Assembly: GCA_021413625.1 (NCBI GenBank)
Contig: JAIOPY010000051.1
Span: 1-5,828 of the forward strand
From: Candidatus Nomurabacteria bacterium
Lineage (GTDB): Bacteria; Patescibacteriota; Minisyncoccia; Phycocordibacterales; UBA9973
DNA: 5,828 nt
Reading direction: 5' to 3'
Positions 1 through 5,828 of the stretch are shown here, piece after piece. The notes under the pieces were generated by a model that saw only the letters and a program-made list of their open reading frames with translations, was not told the DNA's origin and made no database searches. The position numbers and the translations under genes were made by a program. Each line of letters starts with the position of its first letter. Within the stretch, counting starts at the first letter, position 1.

Positions 1-550
1 GAAAAAAATAATCATTTACAGTGATGAACCATGTGAAGTGGTAGAGTCTCACGTTGCCAGAACTCAGCAAAGAAAGCCTCAAAACCAAGTAAAGTTAAAA
101 AGCTTAATTTCTGGTAAGACTATCGCTGCAACTTTTCACGTATCCGAATCAGCAGATGAGGCTGATATAGAAAAAAGAGAAGTAAAATTTTTATATCACA
201 ATCGTGGAGAATATTGGTTTTGTTCTCCAGAAGACCCTAAAAATAGATTCAAACTAGATGCAGCCCTGCTTGATAACTCGGTAAAATTCCTAAAAGAAAA
301 TAGTAATGTTACTGCTCTAGTGTGGACTAATGATGACGACGAAGAAAAAATCATAAAAATAAGTCTGCCAATAAAAATAAATTTTGTAGTTAAAGAAGCT
401 CCCCCAGCAGTTCGTGGTGATACCTCTAAAGGTGGCAACAAGGTAATTACACTTGAAAATGGAGCTACCCTGAACGCTCCAATGTTCATAAATGAAGGAG
501 ATGTGGTAAGTATAAACACCGAAACTGGAGAATACGTAGAACGAGTCTAA
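1..550 (+). CDS. efp: Elongation factor P, 5'-truncated by the window edge
   Basis: EF-P binds ribosomes stalled on consecutive prolines and promotes peptide bond formation. The reading frame is open from base 2, so the gene begins outside the window. The GTG at 38 lies inside the N-terminal KOW-like domain and is not the start; roughly 20 residues are missing. Visible parts in order are the end of domain I (the DEPCEVVES stretch, the loop at 56-82, then VKLKSLISGKT), the central OB domain (from REVKFLYHNRGEYWF), and the C-terminal OB domain. The last carries RGDTSKGG, ENGATLNAPMFINEGD and the terminal TGEYVERV, which match the family well. Oddity: a gapless alignment to E. coli EF-P puts glutamine (codon 68-70) where the modified Lys34 normally sits, and the usual PGKG is TQQR. 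The gene converges on rpsR across a shared terminator. Family assignment is very sure; the consequence of the loop is unknown. Confidence 0.96.
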   Translation, partial: KKIIIYSDEPCEVVESHVARTQQRKPQNQVKLKSLISGKTIAATFHVSESADEADIEKREVKFLYHNRGEYWFCSPEDPKNRFKLDAALLDNSVKFLKENSNVTALVWTNDDDEEKIIKISLPIKINFVVKEAPPAVRGDTSKGGNKVITLENGATLNAPMFINEGDVVSINTETGEYVERV

Positions 551-560
551 TATCTAAAAT

Positions 561-586
561 AAAAAGCCCCCATATGGGGGCTTTTT
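561..586. terminator. Bidirectional intrinsic terminator between efp and rpsR
   Basis: A perfect inverted repeat has an 11-bp stem (AAAAAGCCCCC paired with GGGGGCTTTTT) and an ATAT loop. The GC core is six pairs, and a T-run follows it on both strands. It starts 10 bases after the efp stop and ends 2 bases before the rpsR stop codon. It can therefore end transcripts of both converging genes. The call rests on direct reading of the sequence and the standard form of rho-independent terminators. Confidence 0.93.
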
Positions 587-588
587 AT

Positions 589-789
589 TTATTTAGCAAC
601 GAAAGGAAGTAAACCTAGGAACCTAGCGTGTTTTACGGCCATAGCCAATGCACGTTGATTCTTTGCAGTTAAACCAGTTCTCTTATGAGAAACGATTCTA
701 CCGTTAGGATTAAGAAATTTCTTTAAAATTTCAACATCCTTGTAATCTATATATTTTATATTGTTTACTGAAAAATAATCTTGTTTCAT
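589..789 (-). CDS. rpsR: Small ribosomal subunit protein bS18
   Basis: bS18 is a small-subunit protein that sits on the platform next to bS6 and contacts 16S rRNA. The 66-residue product carries the family core: [14 protein letters not shown] (residues 13-26), [27 protein letters not shown] (about 30-56) and LGLLPFV near the end. E. coli bS18 has 75 residues; this one has a shorter N-terminus without the basic RYFRRRK-type and cysteine-containing start. The ATG at 789 follows the ssb stop by 11 bases, with only an AT-rich spacer (TTAATAAAAAT) and no Shine-Dalgarno sequence. It is the last gene of the minus-strand cluster and ends against the terminator hairpin. No rplI (bL9) follows, although that gene often comes after rpsR in other bacteria. 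Confidence 0.96.
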   Translation of the reverse strand: MKQDYFSVNNIKYIDYKDVEILKKFLNPNGRIVSHKRTGLTAKNQRALAMAVKHARFLGLLPFVAK

Positions 790-800
790 ATTTTTATTAA

Positions 801-1211
801 TTAAAATGGTATGTCTTCGGGATTAATATCTTCTTCCGGATACTCTATGGTATCAACCTCATCCTTTGATTCCGGAGCACTGTTGTTACTTGATGGTGAT
901 GCAGAGCCACCAGACTTAGGACCAAACTGAGTTCTATCTGCAACTATTTCTGTTCTATACTTCTTTTCTCCACTATTTTTATCATCCCAGCTTCTTGTTT
1001 GAATTCTCATATACTGCGCAACTGTTTCTGCTTGGCGTCCGAAAACTACAACGTTATGATAATCAGCTGACTCTTGGCGAGCGCCATTTTTATCTTTCCA
1101 AACACGATTAGTAGCTAAAGAAAATGAACAAACTTTGATACCAGAAGGTAAAGAGCGAAGTTCAGGGTCGCGAGTTAGGTTTCCTATTAAAATTGCTTTG
1201 TTTAAATACAT
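801..1211 (-). CDS. ssb: Single-stranded DNA-binding protein with a short deletion in the OB fold
   Basis: SSB coats single-stranded DNA in replication, repair and recombination and recruits partners through its acidic tail. The 136-residue product has the N-terminal OB domain ([20 protein letters not shown] at 5-24, [18 protein letters not shown] at 51-68, TRSWDD at 72-77, [13 protein letters not shown] at 85-97). A low-complexity Ser/Asn/Gly linker and an acidic tip ending [10 protein letters not shown] follow, matching the DIPF-type protein-interaction tail. Aromatic positions expected to stack on DNA are present (W38, Y51, F57, W75). Oddity: R69 runs straight into I70, whereas the family has about ten residues there (E. 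coli KGSQVYIEGQ). The missing piece is the turn and first half of strand beta-4. The frame is intact on both sides. The ATG at 1211 has no Shine-Dalgarno sequence; the gap from rpsF is 27 bases. The location between rpsF and rpsR is the conserved bacterial one. Confidence 0.95.
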   Translation of the reverse strand: MYLNKAILIGNLTRDPELRSLPSGIKVCSFSLATNRVWKDKNGARQESADYHNVVVFGRQAETVAQYMRIQTRSWDDKNSGEKKYRTEIVADRTQFGPKSGGSASPSSNNSAPESKDEVDTIEYPEEDINPEDIPF

Positions 1212-1238
1212 CTATGGTTAATTTTAATTATAAACTAT

Positions 1239-1745
1239 TTAAACGGCAACCATTGCATCTATCTCTTTATCAATTTCTTCTTTATTTATTTCTGGAGCTG
1301 GACCCGCATCTTTGTCTTTCTTAGCAGCTGGAGCTTTACGATGAGACATATCATCTCTAACGAATCTCTTAGCTGCAATAGTATTTTCTTTAACAGTTTT
1401 AGTGATTAAAAATCTAACAAACTCTGGGTCTAGGTCTAATTTGGCTTTAAGTTCTAAAACTTTTTCTGGTTTCATGTAAAATTTAACCCAGCCAAAATAA
1501 GCAGTATTGAATTTATTGCGGACGTTGGTTACTACTTTTACCATGGTGTAGGCAAGACTCATCATTCTTGGCATTTCATCTGAAATAACTTCACCACCTA
1601 GGCTTAGTATAAGTTCCTTTAAATTACCATAAACAGCAGGAACTTCTTCCTCTTTTATAGTAGGTGCTAAAAGATATCCGAGTTCATAAACTCGGCCTTC
1701 AGCTGTATTTTCGCCTTTATTTTCACTTACTGACATGAATTTCAT
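1239..1745 (-). CDS. rpsF: Small ribosomal subunit protein bS6
   Basis: bS6 pairs with bS18 on the small-subunit platform. The core lies at about residues 19-121: VYELGYLLAPTI, the helix around KELILSLGGEV, LAYTMVKV, YFGWVKFYM, then LDLDPEFVRFLITKTV. This matches the ferredoxin-like bS6 fold. At 168 residues it is longer than E. coli bS6 (about 130). It has an extra N-terminal stretch of about 18 residues and a C-terminal tail rich in Lys, Ala, Asp and Glu (from about 134), probably disordered. The chosen ATG at 1745 has an AAGGGG Shine-Dalgarno-like sequence 11 bases upstream. A second ATG three codons in is possible but would be 20 bases away. It heads the rpsF-ssb-rpsR trio and lies 47 bases after tatD, the largest gap in the minus-strand cluster. 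Confidence 0.95.
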   Translation of the reverse strand: MKFMSVSENKGENTAEGRVYELGYLLAPTIKEEEVPAVYGNLKELILSLGGEVISDEMPRMMSLAYTMVKVVTNVRNKFNTAYFGWVKFYMKPEKVLELKAKLDLDPEFVRFLITKTVKENTIAAKRFVRDDMSHRKAPAAKKDKDAGPAPEINKEEIDKEIDAMVAV

Positions 1746-1756
1746 ACTATCAAAAA

Positions 1757-1762
1757 CCCCTT
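1757..1762 (-). promoter_or_regulatory. Shine-Dalgarno-like site of rpsF
   Basis: On the minus strand AAGGGG lies 11 bases before the ATG at 1745. The spacing is long but usable, and it favours this ATG over the in-frame ATG at codon 4. It is one of only two recognisable ribosome-binding sites in the window. It differs from the AGGAGG consensus at one core base, so confidence is moderate. Confidence 0.5.
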
Positions 1763-1792
1763 AAAAAGTAAAGTCAGCTTATATTTTAATAC

Positions 1793-2656
1793 TTAAATAC
1801 CAAAAACTCGTTTAGCATTAGCTACTAGCGCTTGAGCCACTTCCTCTTCTGGTAAATTTTTAATAAGGGCTATTTTTTTAACTACTTCTTTAACATAATA
1901 GGGCTCATTTCTTTTGCCACGATGTGGGGCTGGGGTCACGTATGGAGCATCTGTTTCAGACATAATCATATCAAGCGGAGTATTTTTTATAACTTCATCA
2001 TAGCTACTCGCAAAAGTTATCACTCCAGTAAAAGACAGAGTAAACCCAAAATCCAAGAAAGCTTTCGCCTCTTCTAAATTTCCTGCAAAAAAATGCACAT
2101 CACCCCGCCTACCGGCAGGCAGGCTTTTACTGTTTAGATGTTGTTTTAAAATTTCCAAAGAATCAAAATACGCGTTGCAAGTTTTATCTTCAGGATTATT
2201 GCGAATATGCAGCATCAACGGCTTATTAAATTCATTAGCTAATTCAATTTGCTCTATAAAAGCATTCTTTTGTTTAGTAATTGATTCTTCATCCATGCGA
2301 TAATAATCCAGCCCGCACTCTCCTATCGCTACAACCTTTTTATCTTTCAAAAGTTCTCTATAAGTATTTTTATTAAACATTTCTCCGCGAGAAGTAAATT
2401 CTTTACCTTCTTCACCTAATTCTTTTTTATCATGAAATGATGCTCCAGTGTGTATGGGATGAAGTCCGATAATTGCATAAACTCCTTTTTCATATTGATG
2501 CGCCATTTCTACTGCCTTTTTTGAAGTATCAACTTGGGTACCAACATTTATTACCCAAGTATCATTGTCTAAAGAACGACGAATTACTTCATCTCTATCT
2601 GCGTCAAAAGCAATAAAATTCGTATGAGAATGTATGTCTATATATTTAGGTTCCAT
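1793..2656 (-). CDS. tatD: TatD family metal-dependent hydrolase (probable DNase)
   Basis: TatD proteins are TIM-barrel metallohydrolases of the amidohydrolase superfamily. Characterised members act as 3'-5' exonucleases on DNA or RNA; the substrate here is inferred. The 287-residue product shows the metal-site motifs in order: HSH (H9, H11), GLHP (64-67), GECGLDYY with E113, LHIR with H150, HFFAG with H188, and SETDAPYVTP with D236. All expected ligands are present. Two additions stand out. About 25 extra residues (roughly 70-95, SFHDKKELGEEGKEFTSRGE) lie between GLHP and GECGLDYY, a form I associate with Parcubacteria. A GC-rich insertion encoding SLPAGRRG lies at about 178-185, just before HFFAG. 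The gene starts 2 bases after the metG stop with no Shine-Dalgarno sequence, so it is probably translated by coupling. A metG-tatD pairing is common in bacteria. Confidence 0.93.
   Translation of the reverse strand: MEPKYIDIHSHTNFIAFDADRDEVIRRSLDNDTWVINVGTQVDTSKKAVEMAHQYEKGVYAIIGLHPIHTGASFHDKKELGEEGKEFTSRGEMFNKNTYRELLKDKKVVAIGECGLDYYRMDEESITKQKNAFIEQIELANEFNKPLMLHIRNNPEDKTCNAYFDSLEILKQHLNSKSLPAGRRGDVHFFAGNLEEAKAFLDFGFTLSFTGVITFASSYDEVIKNTPLDMIMSETDAPYVTPAPHRGKRNEPYYVKEVVKKIALIKNLPEEEVAQALVANAKRVFGI
2103..2124 (-). repeat. GC-rich palindromic mini-element inserted in frame in tatD
   Basis: On the tatD coding strand the stretch reads GCCTGCCTGCCGGTAGGCGGGG. Its core GCCTGCCGGTAGGC is a 14-base near-perfect palindrome with a single G-U type pair. 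It is strikingly GC-rich inside an AT-rich gene. It encodes LPAGRRG in a surface loop position between a helix and the metal ligand motif HFF. I recall similar PAGRQ-coding palindromes scattered through Parcubacteria genomes, including inside genes. Only one copy is in this window, so its repeat nature is inferred from memory. Confidence 0.6.
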
Positions 2657-2658
2657 AT

Positions 2659-4107
2659 TTAGTCTTTACGTAAGAATAAAGGTTGTTCTGGCATTTTTCT
2701 TTCACGAATGATTTCTCTAATTTTTTCTGACGTTTCGGGTAAAAATGGTCTTAAGAAGAAAGCTACCTCGTCTAAAAACATAACAAGTGTTGTAACTATT
2801 ATTTTCGCTTTCTCAGGGTCAGTTTTAAAAAGACTAAAAGGCTTTTCATCATTTATTTTTTTATCTAAAACATTAATTTTAGTCCAAACCTCATCAAGAA
2901 CTTTTTTAGAATTAAAAGAACCCATTTCTTTGCCATAGTAAGTCTCAAATTTTTCCTGCATACCTTCCTCGGTGAAAAGGTCATAAGAAACGTCATAAGA
3001 AACAACCATTTTCATAATACGACTAGTTAAATTTCCCAACCCATTGGCGAGTCCTGCATTGTAAGACTCTTTAAACCGCTCCATTGTAAAAGGGCTATCT
3101 TCAAAAGGTGAAATTTCACGCAGAAGAAAATATCGGAGCGCGTCTGTGCCATATTCTTTCACTATTTCGCTTGGGTTAATCACATTACCAATAGATTTAG
3201 ACATTTTAATACCGCCTTCACCAGTTATAAACCCATGGTAAACAATGCTCTTAGTTGTAGGCATTCCAGCAGACATTAGCATCCCCTGCCACATTACAGA
3301 TTGAAATTTAACCATGTCTTTACCAGCAGTTTGGACTGTTTTTCCATTTACCCAAAACTTTTCAAAAGTTTCTTTGTTTTTTGGCCAGCCTAGTGTGGAA
3401 ATATAGTTCACAAAAGCACCAAACCACACATACATAACTTGAGTGTCGTCTCCTGGTATAGGTATCCCCCAAGAAAAACGCTTCTTGTCCCGAGAAATAG
3501 AAAAATCTTCCATAGCATCTTGCACGAAATCTATCGCTTCTTTTCTGCGCCATTCTGGAGTTATAGATTCTGGTTTTGATAAATATTCTAAAAGTTCTTT
3601 TTTATATTTTGTTAACTTAAAAAAATAATTTTCTTCCTCTATGGTTTCAAGTTTACTATTTGGATGCAAGCTACATTTACCATCTACTAAATCTTTTTCA
3701 GTTATAAATTTCTCACATCCAACACAATAAAGCCCGCTATATTTTTTCTTATAAATATCTCCACTCTTATCGCACAAATTCCAAAATTCCTGAACTGCTA
3801 AAACATGTTCCTTGCTTGTAGTTCTAATAAAATTATCTAAAGAAAGATTTAAAACATCTTTTAACCCTAAAAATTTCTCAGCATAATGGTCAACATATTC
3901 TTGAACATCTTTACCTTCTTTTTGGCTTGCTTCCCAAATTTTTTGACCATATTCATCGGTGCCTGTGCTGAAAAAAACATCTTGCCCTAAAAGACGTTGG
4001 TATCTAGCAATGGCATCAGACTGCACAAGCTCTAGCGCAAAACCAATATGAGGCTCCGCATTCACATAAGGAATGGTTGTCGTAATATAAAAACTATTTT
4101 TGTTCAT
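2659..4107 (-). CDS. metG: Methionyl-tRNA synthetase
   Basis: This class I synthetase charges initiator and elongator tRNA-Met with methionine in the cytoplasm. The 482-residue product has the Rossmann catalytic domain starting FYITTTIPYVNAEPHIGF, one zinc knuckle (C128, C131, C145, H148), KMSKS at 301-305, and a helical anticodon-binding domain with GNLTSR at 358-363. There is no C-terminal tRNA-binding (Trbp111-like) domain, so this is the short form. The start is the ATG at 4107: the family begins just before FYITT, and GGAG lies 8 bases upstream. ATGs at 4146 and 4143 would add 12-13 residues with no family match. Oddities: HIGF for HIGH (20-23), WFGA for the usual WxDA (228-231), KFQ and WQG for the usual RFH and WPA (267-275), and EKPF for EKPW (421-424). 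The start overlaps the upstream membrane protein gene by 14 bases; tatD follows after 2 bases. Confidence 0.95.
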   Translation of the reverse strand: MNKNSFYITTTIPYVNAEPHIGFALELVQSDAIARYQRLLGQDVFFSTGTDEYGQKIWEASQKEGKDVQEYVDHYAEKFLGLKDVLNLSLDNFIRTTSKEHVLAVQEFWNLCDKSGDIYKKKYSGLYCVGCEKFITEKDLVDGKCSLHPNSKLETIEEENYFFKLTKYKKELLEYLSKPESITPEWRRKEAIDFVQDAMEDFSISRDKKRFSWGIPIPGDDTQVMYVWFGAFVNYISTLGWPKNKETFEKFWVNGKTVQTAGKDMVKFQSVMWQGMLMSAGMPTTKSIVYHGFITGEGGIKMSKSIGNVINPSEIVKEYGTDALRYFLLREISPFEDSPFTMERFKESYNAGLANGLGNLTSRIMKMVVSYDVSYDLFTEEGMQEKFETYYGKEMGSFNSKKVLDEVWTKINVLDKKINDEKPFSLFKTDPEKAKIIVTTLVMFLDEVAFFLRPFLPETSEKIREIIRERKMPEQPLFLRKD

Positions 4108-5173
4108 TATGAATTCTCCGTAAAGCTTTACGCTTCTCAACATCATTAATTAATTCCATGATTAAAACAGCTCCCGGAATGGCAAGCAATACGCCCCAGA
4201 TTCCACCAAGCTCAAAGCCTATAAGTGCAGCTAAGATAACAACAATCGGAGAGAGTCCCACAACTTTTTCTATAACGAGCGGAGCAAAAAGAAATACTTC
4301 AAATTGGTGAATTATAAAGTATGCGCCAGAGACCATCAGCGCACTGCCTATGCCTCCTGAAAAATAAGAGAAAGAAACTGCGGGAATAAGAGCTACTAAG
4401 ATACCGTAAGGCACCAACTCCATGATGCCAGCTATAATCGCTAAAATAAGCGCATACTGTATGCCTAGCAAGGAAAGGGTTAAGTAGGTCAATACACCCA
4501 CCAAAAGCCCCAAAAGCATCTGCCCCTTTACCCACAAGGCTATCTTACGGCGAGAACGTTCCCATAAATCCACTACATAATCTTCGTAAGCAACTGGAAA
4601 AATTATTCTCAAGAAATTTTCTATACCTTTCTCTTGAATTGAAAGATAGAAAGAAATAAGAATTATTAAAATTAAGTTAAAAATACTTCCGAATGCCACA
4701 GAAAGAGTCTGGAAAAATCCACCAGACAAATTCACAATAAAAGCCTTAGATACAGAAAGCAGCGATGATAAAGAAAAATTATGTGATAAGTTTTCTACAA
4801 CATCTTTGGCTCCAGAAAATGCTTCATTTTGGAAATAATCTAAGAAATAAACTCCAGGAACATAAGAAGAAAGCGCAGTAGAAAAATTATAAATTTCAGT
4901 AACCAAAAGTGGAGCAAAAAGATAAAATAATCCAGCCAAAAATGCCAATGTTACCGCATACAGGATAACGATACCAAAAACCCTACCAATACCAACTTTT
5001 TTAAAATATGGCACTCCTGATTCAACAAAAGATGCGATAACAATGGAAGTTAGTAGCACAAGCACTAAATCTCGCAAAAACCAAGCTAAAAAAATACCCA
5101 AGCCAAGCAAGAATGCGCGGACCATAGTCTCAGTTGTTATAGAAATAGAAGTGAAATTACTCTTTTCAAACAT
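4094..5173 (-). CDS. AI-2E family transporter (PerM/TqsA/YdiK-like membrane protein)
   Basis: This is a polytopic inner-membrane protein of the AI-2E (formerly UPF0118) family. Some members are linked to autoinducer-2 export (TqsA) or to cation/proton exchange; the substrate here cannot be told. The 359-residue product shows the family layout. Two hydrophobic helices lie near 20-48, one near 66-90, and a soluble segment at about 91-150. Further helices lie near 155-178, a charged loop at 180-215 (WERSRRKIALWVKGQ), then paired helices to the end. Family motifs include ELVPYGILVALIPA (252-265), HQFEVFLFAPLVIEK (289-303) and VGLSPIVVILAALIG (305-319). I chose the ATG at 5173, because ISITTETMVRAF just after it fits the usual N-terminus. 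A TTG at 5206 in frame, 2 bases after the upstream stop, is an alternative adding 11 residues. Neither has a clear Shine-Dalgarno sequence. The gene's end overlaps metG. Confidence 0.9.
   Translation of the reverse strand: MFEKSNFTSISITTETMVRAFLLGLGIFLAWFLRDLVLVLLTSIVIASFVESGVPYFKKVGIGRVFGIVILYAVTLAFLAGLFYLFAPLLVTEIYNFSTALSSYVPGVYFLDYFQNEAFSGAKDVVENLSHNFSLSSLLSVSKAFIVNLSGGFFQTLSVAFGSIFNLILIILISFYLSIQEKGIENFLRIIFPVAYEDYVVDLWERSRRKIALWVKGQMLLGLLVGVLTYLTLSLLGIQYALILAIIAGIMELVPYGILVALIPAVSFSYFSGGIGSALMVSGAYFIIHQFEVFLFAPLVIEKVVGLSPIVVILAALIGFELGGIWGVLLAIPGAVLIMELINDVEKRKALRRIHNEQK
4116..4119 (-). promoter_or_regulatory. Shine-Dalgarno site of metG
   Basis: GGAG lies 8 bases before the ATG at 4107 and within the last codons of the upstream membrane protein gene. 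It is the clearest ribosome-binding site in the window. It decides the metG start in favour of 4107 over the ATG pair at 4143-4146. Its place inside the upstream gene suggests translational coupling. Confidence 0.8.
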
Positions 5174-5208
5174 ACCAACATAATAACACAATAAACTTAA
5201 ACTCAAAA

Positions 5209-5828
5209 CTACTTAAATTTCAGTATTTTTGTAAATCTCGCCTTGTCTTTAAAAGGTCCAATTAATGCTAAATTTAGTTTATTATTCTTAAATATATCTC
5301 TAGCCAATTCTTGAATTTGGAGTGAAGTTACCTTGCGAATTTCTTTTGCCTTGTCTTCCGAATTGCGTATTTCTTTTTTAAGAAGCTCCTGTCCTCCATA
5401 AAAATTGGCAATGTCATCACTAGATTCTAGAGATAACTTCATGTTACCTATTAAACACTCCTTTACCTTTTCTAATTCTTCATCAGAAACTAATTCATCT
5501 TTTAATTTAGAACACTCTAGGAGAATTGCATTTATAACTTCATTAATTCTTTTATTATCTACCCCCGCAGAAATTTGGAAAAAACCATGGTCGGTGTAAG
5601 CGTCATTATAAGCTCGCACATAATAGCCCACACCCATTTCTTCGCGGAGCTTCTGGAAAAGCCGAGAGCTCATACCTCCACCCAAAATCCCCCCGAGCAC
5701 AGAAAGAATTGGATTTTTTTTACTAAATAAATCATGAGTGCGCACCCCTAAAACAAAATGGGTTTGGTCTGTTTTTTTAAATTTTGTCAGCACATTTGGT
5801 TTATTTTGTTTTTCTTTAACTTTTGGTT
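5209..5828 (-). CDS. M16 family (insulinase-like) zinc peptidase, C-terminal part
   Basis: The reading frame is open to the right edge, so this is the 3' portion of a longer gene (about 206 codons visible). The GTG at 5793 is internal, because the frame continues upstream in family-like sequence (KPNV before LTKFKKTDQTHFVLGVR). The visible part is the M16 C-terminal domain. TDQTHFVLGVR leads into the hallmark GGILGGGMSSRLFQKLREEMGVGYYVRAYNDAY, then HGFFQISAGVD, a helical stretch with SDEELEKVK, YGGQELL, and NLALIGPF near the end. This domain helps bind peptide substrate; the zinc-binding HxxEH motif belongs to the N-terminal domain outside the window, so activity cannot be judged here. M16 two-domain proteins usually have about 400-450 residues and degrade small peptides or process precursors. 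The stop (TAG) lies 35 bases before the AI-2E gene ATG, suggesting cotranscription. Confidence 0.92.
   Translation of the reverse strand, partial: PKVKEKQNKPNVLTKFKKTDQTHFVLGVRTHDLFSKKNPILSVLGGILGGGMSSRLFQKLREEMGVGYYVRAYNDAYTDHGFFQISAGVDNKRINEVINAILLECSKLKDELVSDEELEKVKECLIGNMKLSLESSDDIANFYGGQELLKKEIRNSEDKAKEIRKVTSLQIQELARDIFKNNKLNLALIGPFKDKARFTKILKFK

Noticed and set aside
38..40. GTG as the start of the efp gene
   Set aside because: The frame is open to base 2 and encodes recognisable EF-P domain I sequence (DEPCEV) before it, so the true start is outside the window.
196..519. Minus-strand reading frame opposite efp
   Set aside because: It lies wholly antisense to a clear EF-P gene, and its Ser/Phe/Leu-rich product has no recognisable domain.
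1746..1840. Internal promoter before rpsF
   Set aside because: TAAAAT and TATAAG could serve as -10 boxes on the minus strand, but no acceptable -35 box lies 16-18 bases upstream. AT-rich intergenic DNA gives such matches by chance.
2708..2938. Plus-strand reading frame opposite metG
   Set aside because: It is antisense to the well-matched anticodon-binding domain of MetRS; its product has no family features.
3362..3628. Overlapping frames on both strands within metG
   Set aside because: Both are shadows of the catalytic domain of MetRS, which is continuous through this region.
4108..4146. Upstream ATG pair as the metG start
   Set aside because: The added residues (MMLRSVKLYGEFI) match nothing in MetRS and would increase overlap with the upstream gene. 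The ATG at 4107 has a GGAG at 8 bases and the usual N-terminus.
4299..4535. Second minus-strand frame within the AI-2E gene
   Set aside because: It is an out-of-frame shadow of hydrophobic helices; the main frame carries all the family motifs.
1..5828. Alternative genetic code with reassigned UGA
   Set aside because: Some Patescibacteria read UGA as glycine, but no gene here contains an in-frame UGA. The lack of UGA stops in eight genes is too small a sample in AT-rich DNA.
1..5828. A new defence, mobile or secretion system
   Set aside because: Every gene fits a known housekeeping or widespread family, and there are no repeats in arrays, integrases, transposases or unexplained gene clusters.

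Overview
The window looks like ordinary chromosomal DNA from a Candidate Phyla Radiation (Patescibacteria) bacterium, most likely of the Parcubacteria group. Four things point there. The DNA is AT-rich. Several proteins have sequence styles I associate with that group: an EF-P with a TQQRK loop, a TatD with a long insert before its GECGLDYY motif, and a HIGF-type methionyl-tRNA synthetase. Most starts lack a clear Shine-Dalgarno sequence. A GC-rich palindromic mini-element reading LPAGR is inserted in frame in one gene. This placement is inference from memory, not from a search. Translation fits the standard bacterial code: no UGA interrupts a gene, and all eight stops are UAA or UAG.

Layout. 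At the left edge, the 3' part of the elongation factor P gene (efp) runs on the plus strand and ends at 550. A perfect 11-bp-stem hairpin (561-586) follows and can terminate transcription from both sides. Everything to its right is on the minus strand, in transcription order: the C-terminal part of an M16 zinc peptidase (entering from the right edge), an AI-2E family membrane protein, metG, tatD, rpsF (bS6), ssb and rpsR (bS18). Spacing is tight: the membrane protein gene and metG overlap by 14 bp, metG and tatD are 2 bp apart, and no gap exceeds about 50 bp. No intergenic stretch over 300 bases exists, and I see no RNA gene, insertion sequence, CRISPR array or origin.

How the genes work together. 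The content is mostly translation (EF-P, MetRS, bS6, bS18) plus single-strand DNA binding (SSB) and quality control (TatD, M16). The rpsF-ssb-rpsR and metG-tatD pairings are classic bacterial neighbourhoods. I found no new multi-gene system. The interest lies in departures inside conserved proteins: an EF-P without the usual Lys/Arg at the loop tip, an SSB missing ten residues of its OB fold, a MetRS with altered catalytic and anticodon-recognition residues, and the palindromic insertion in tatD.
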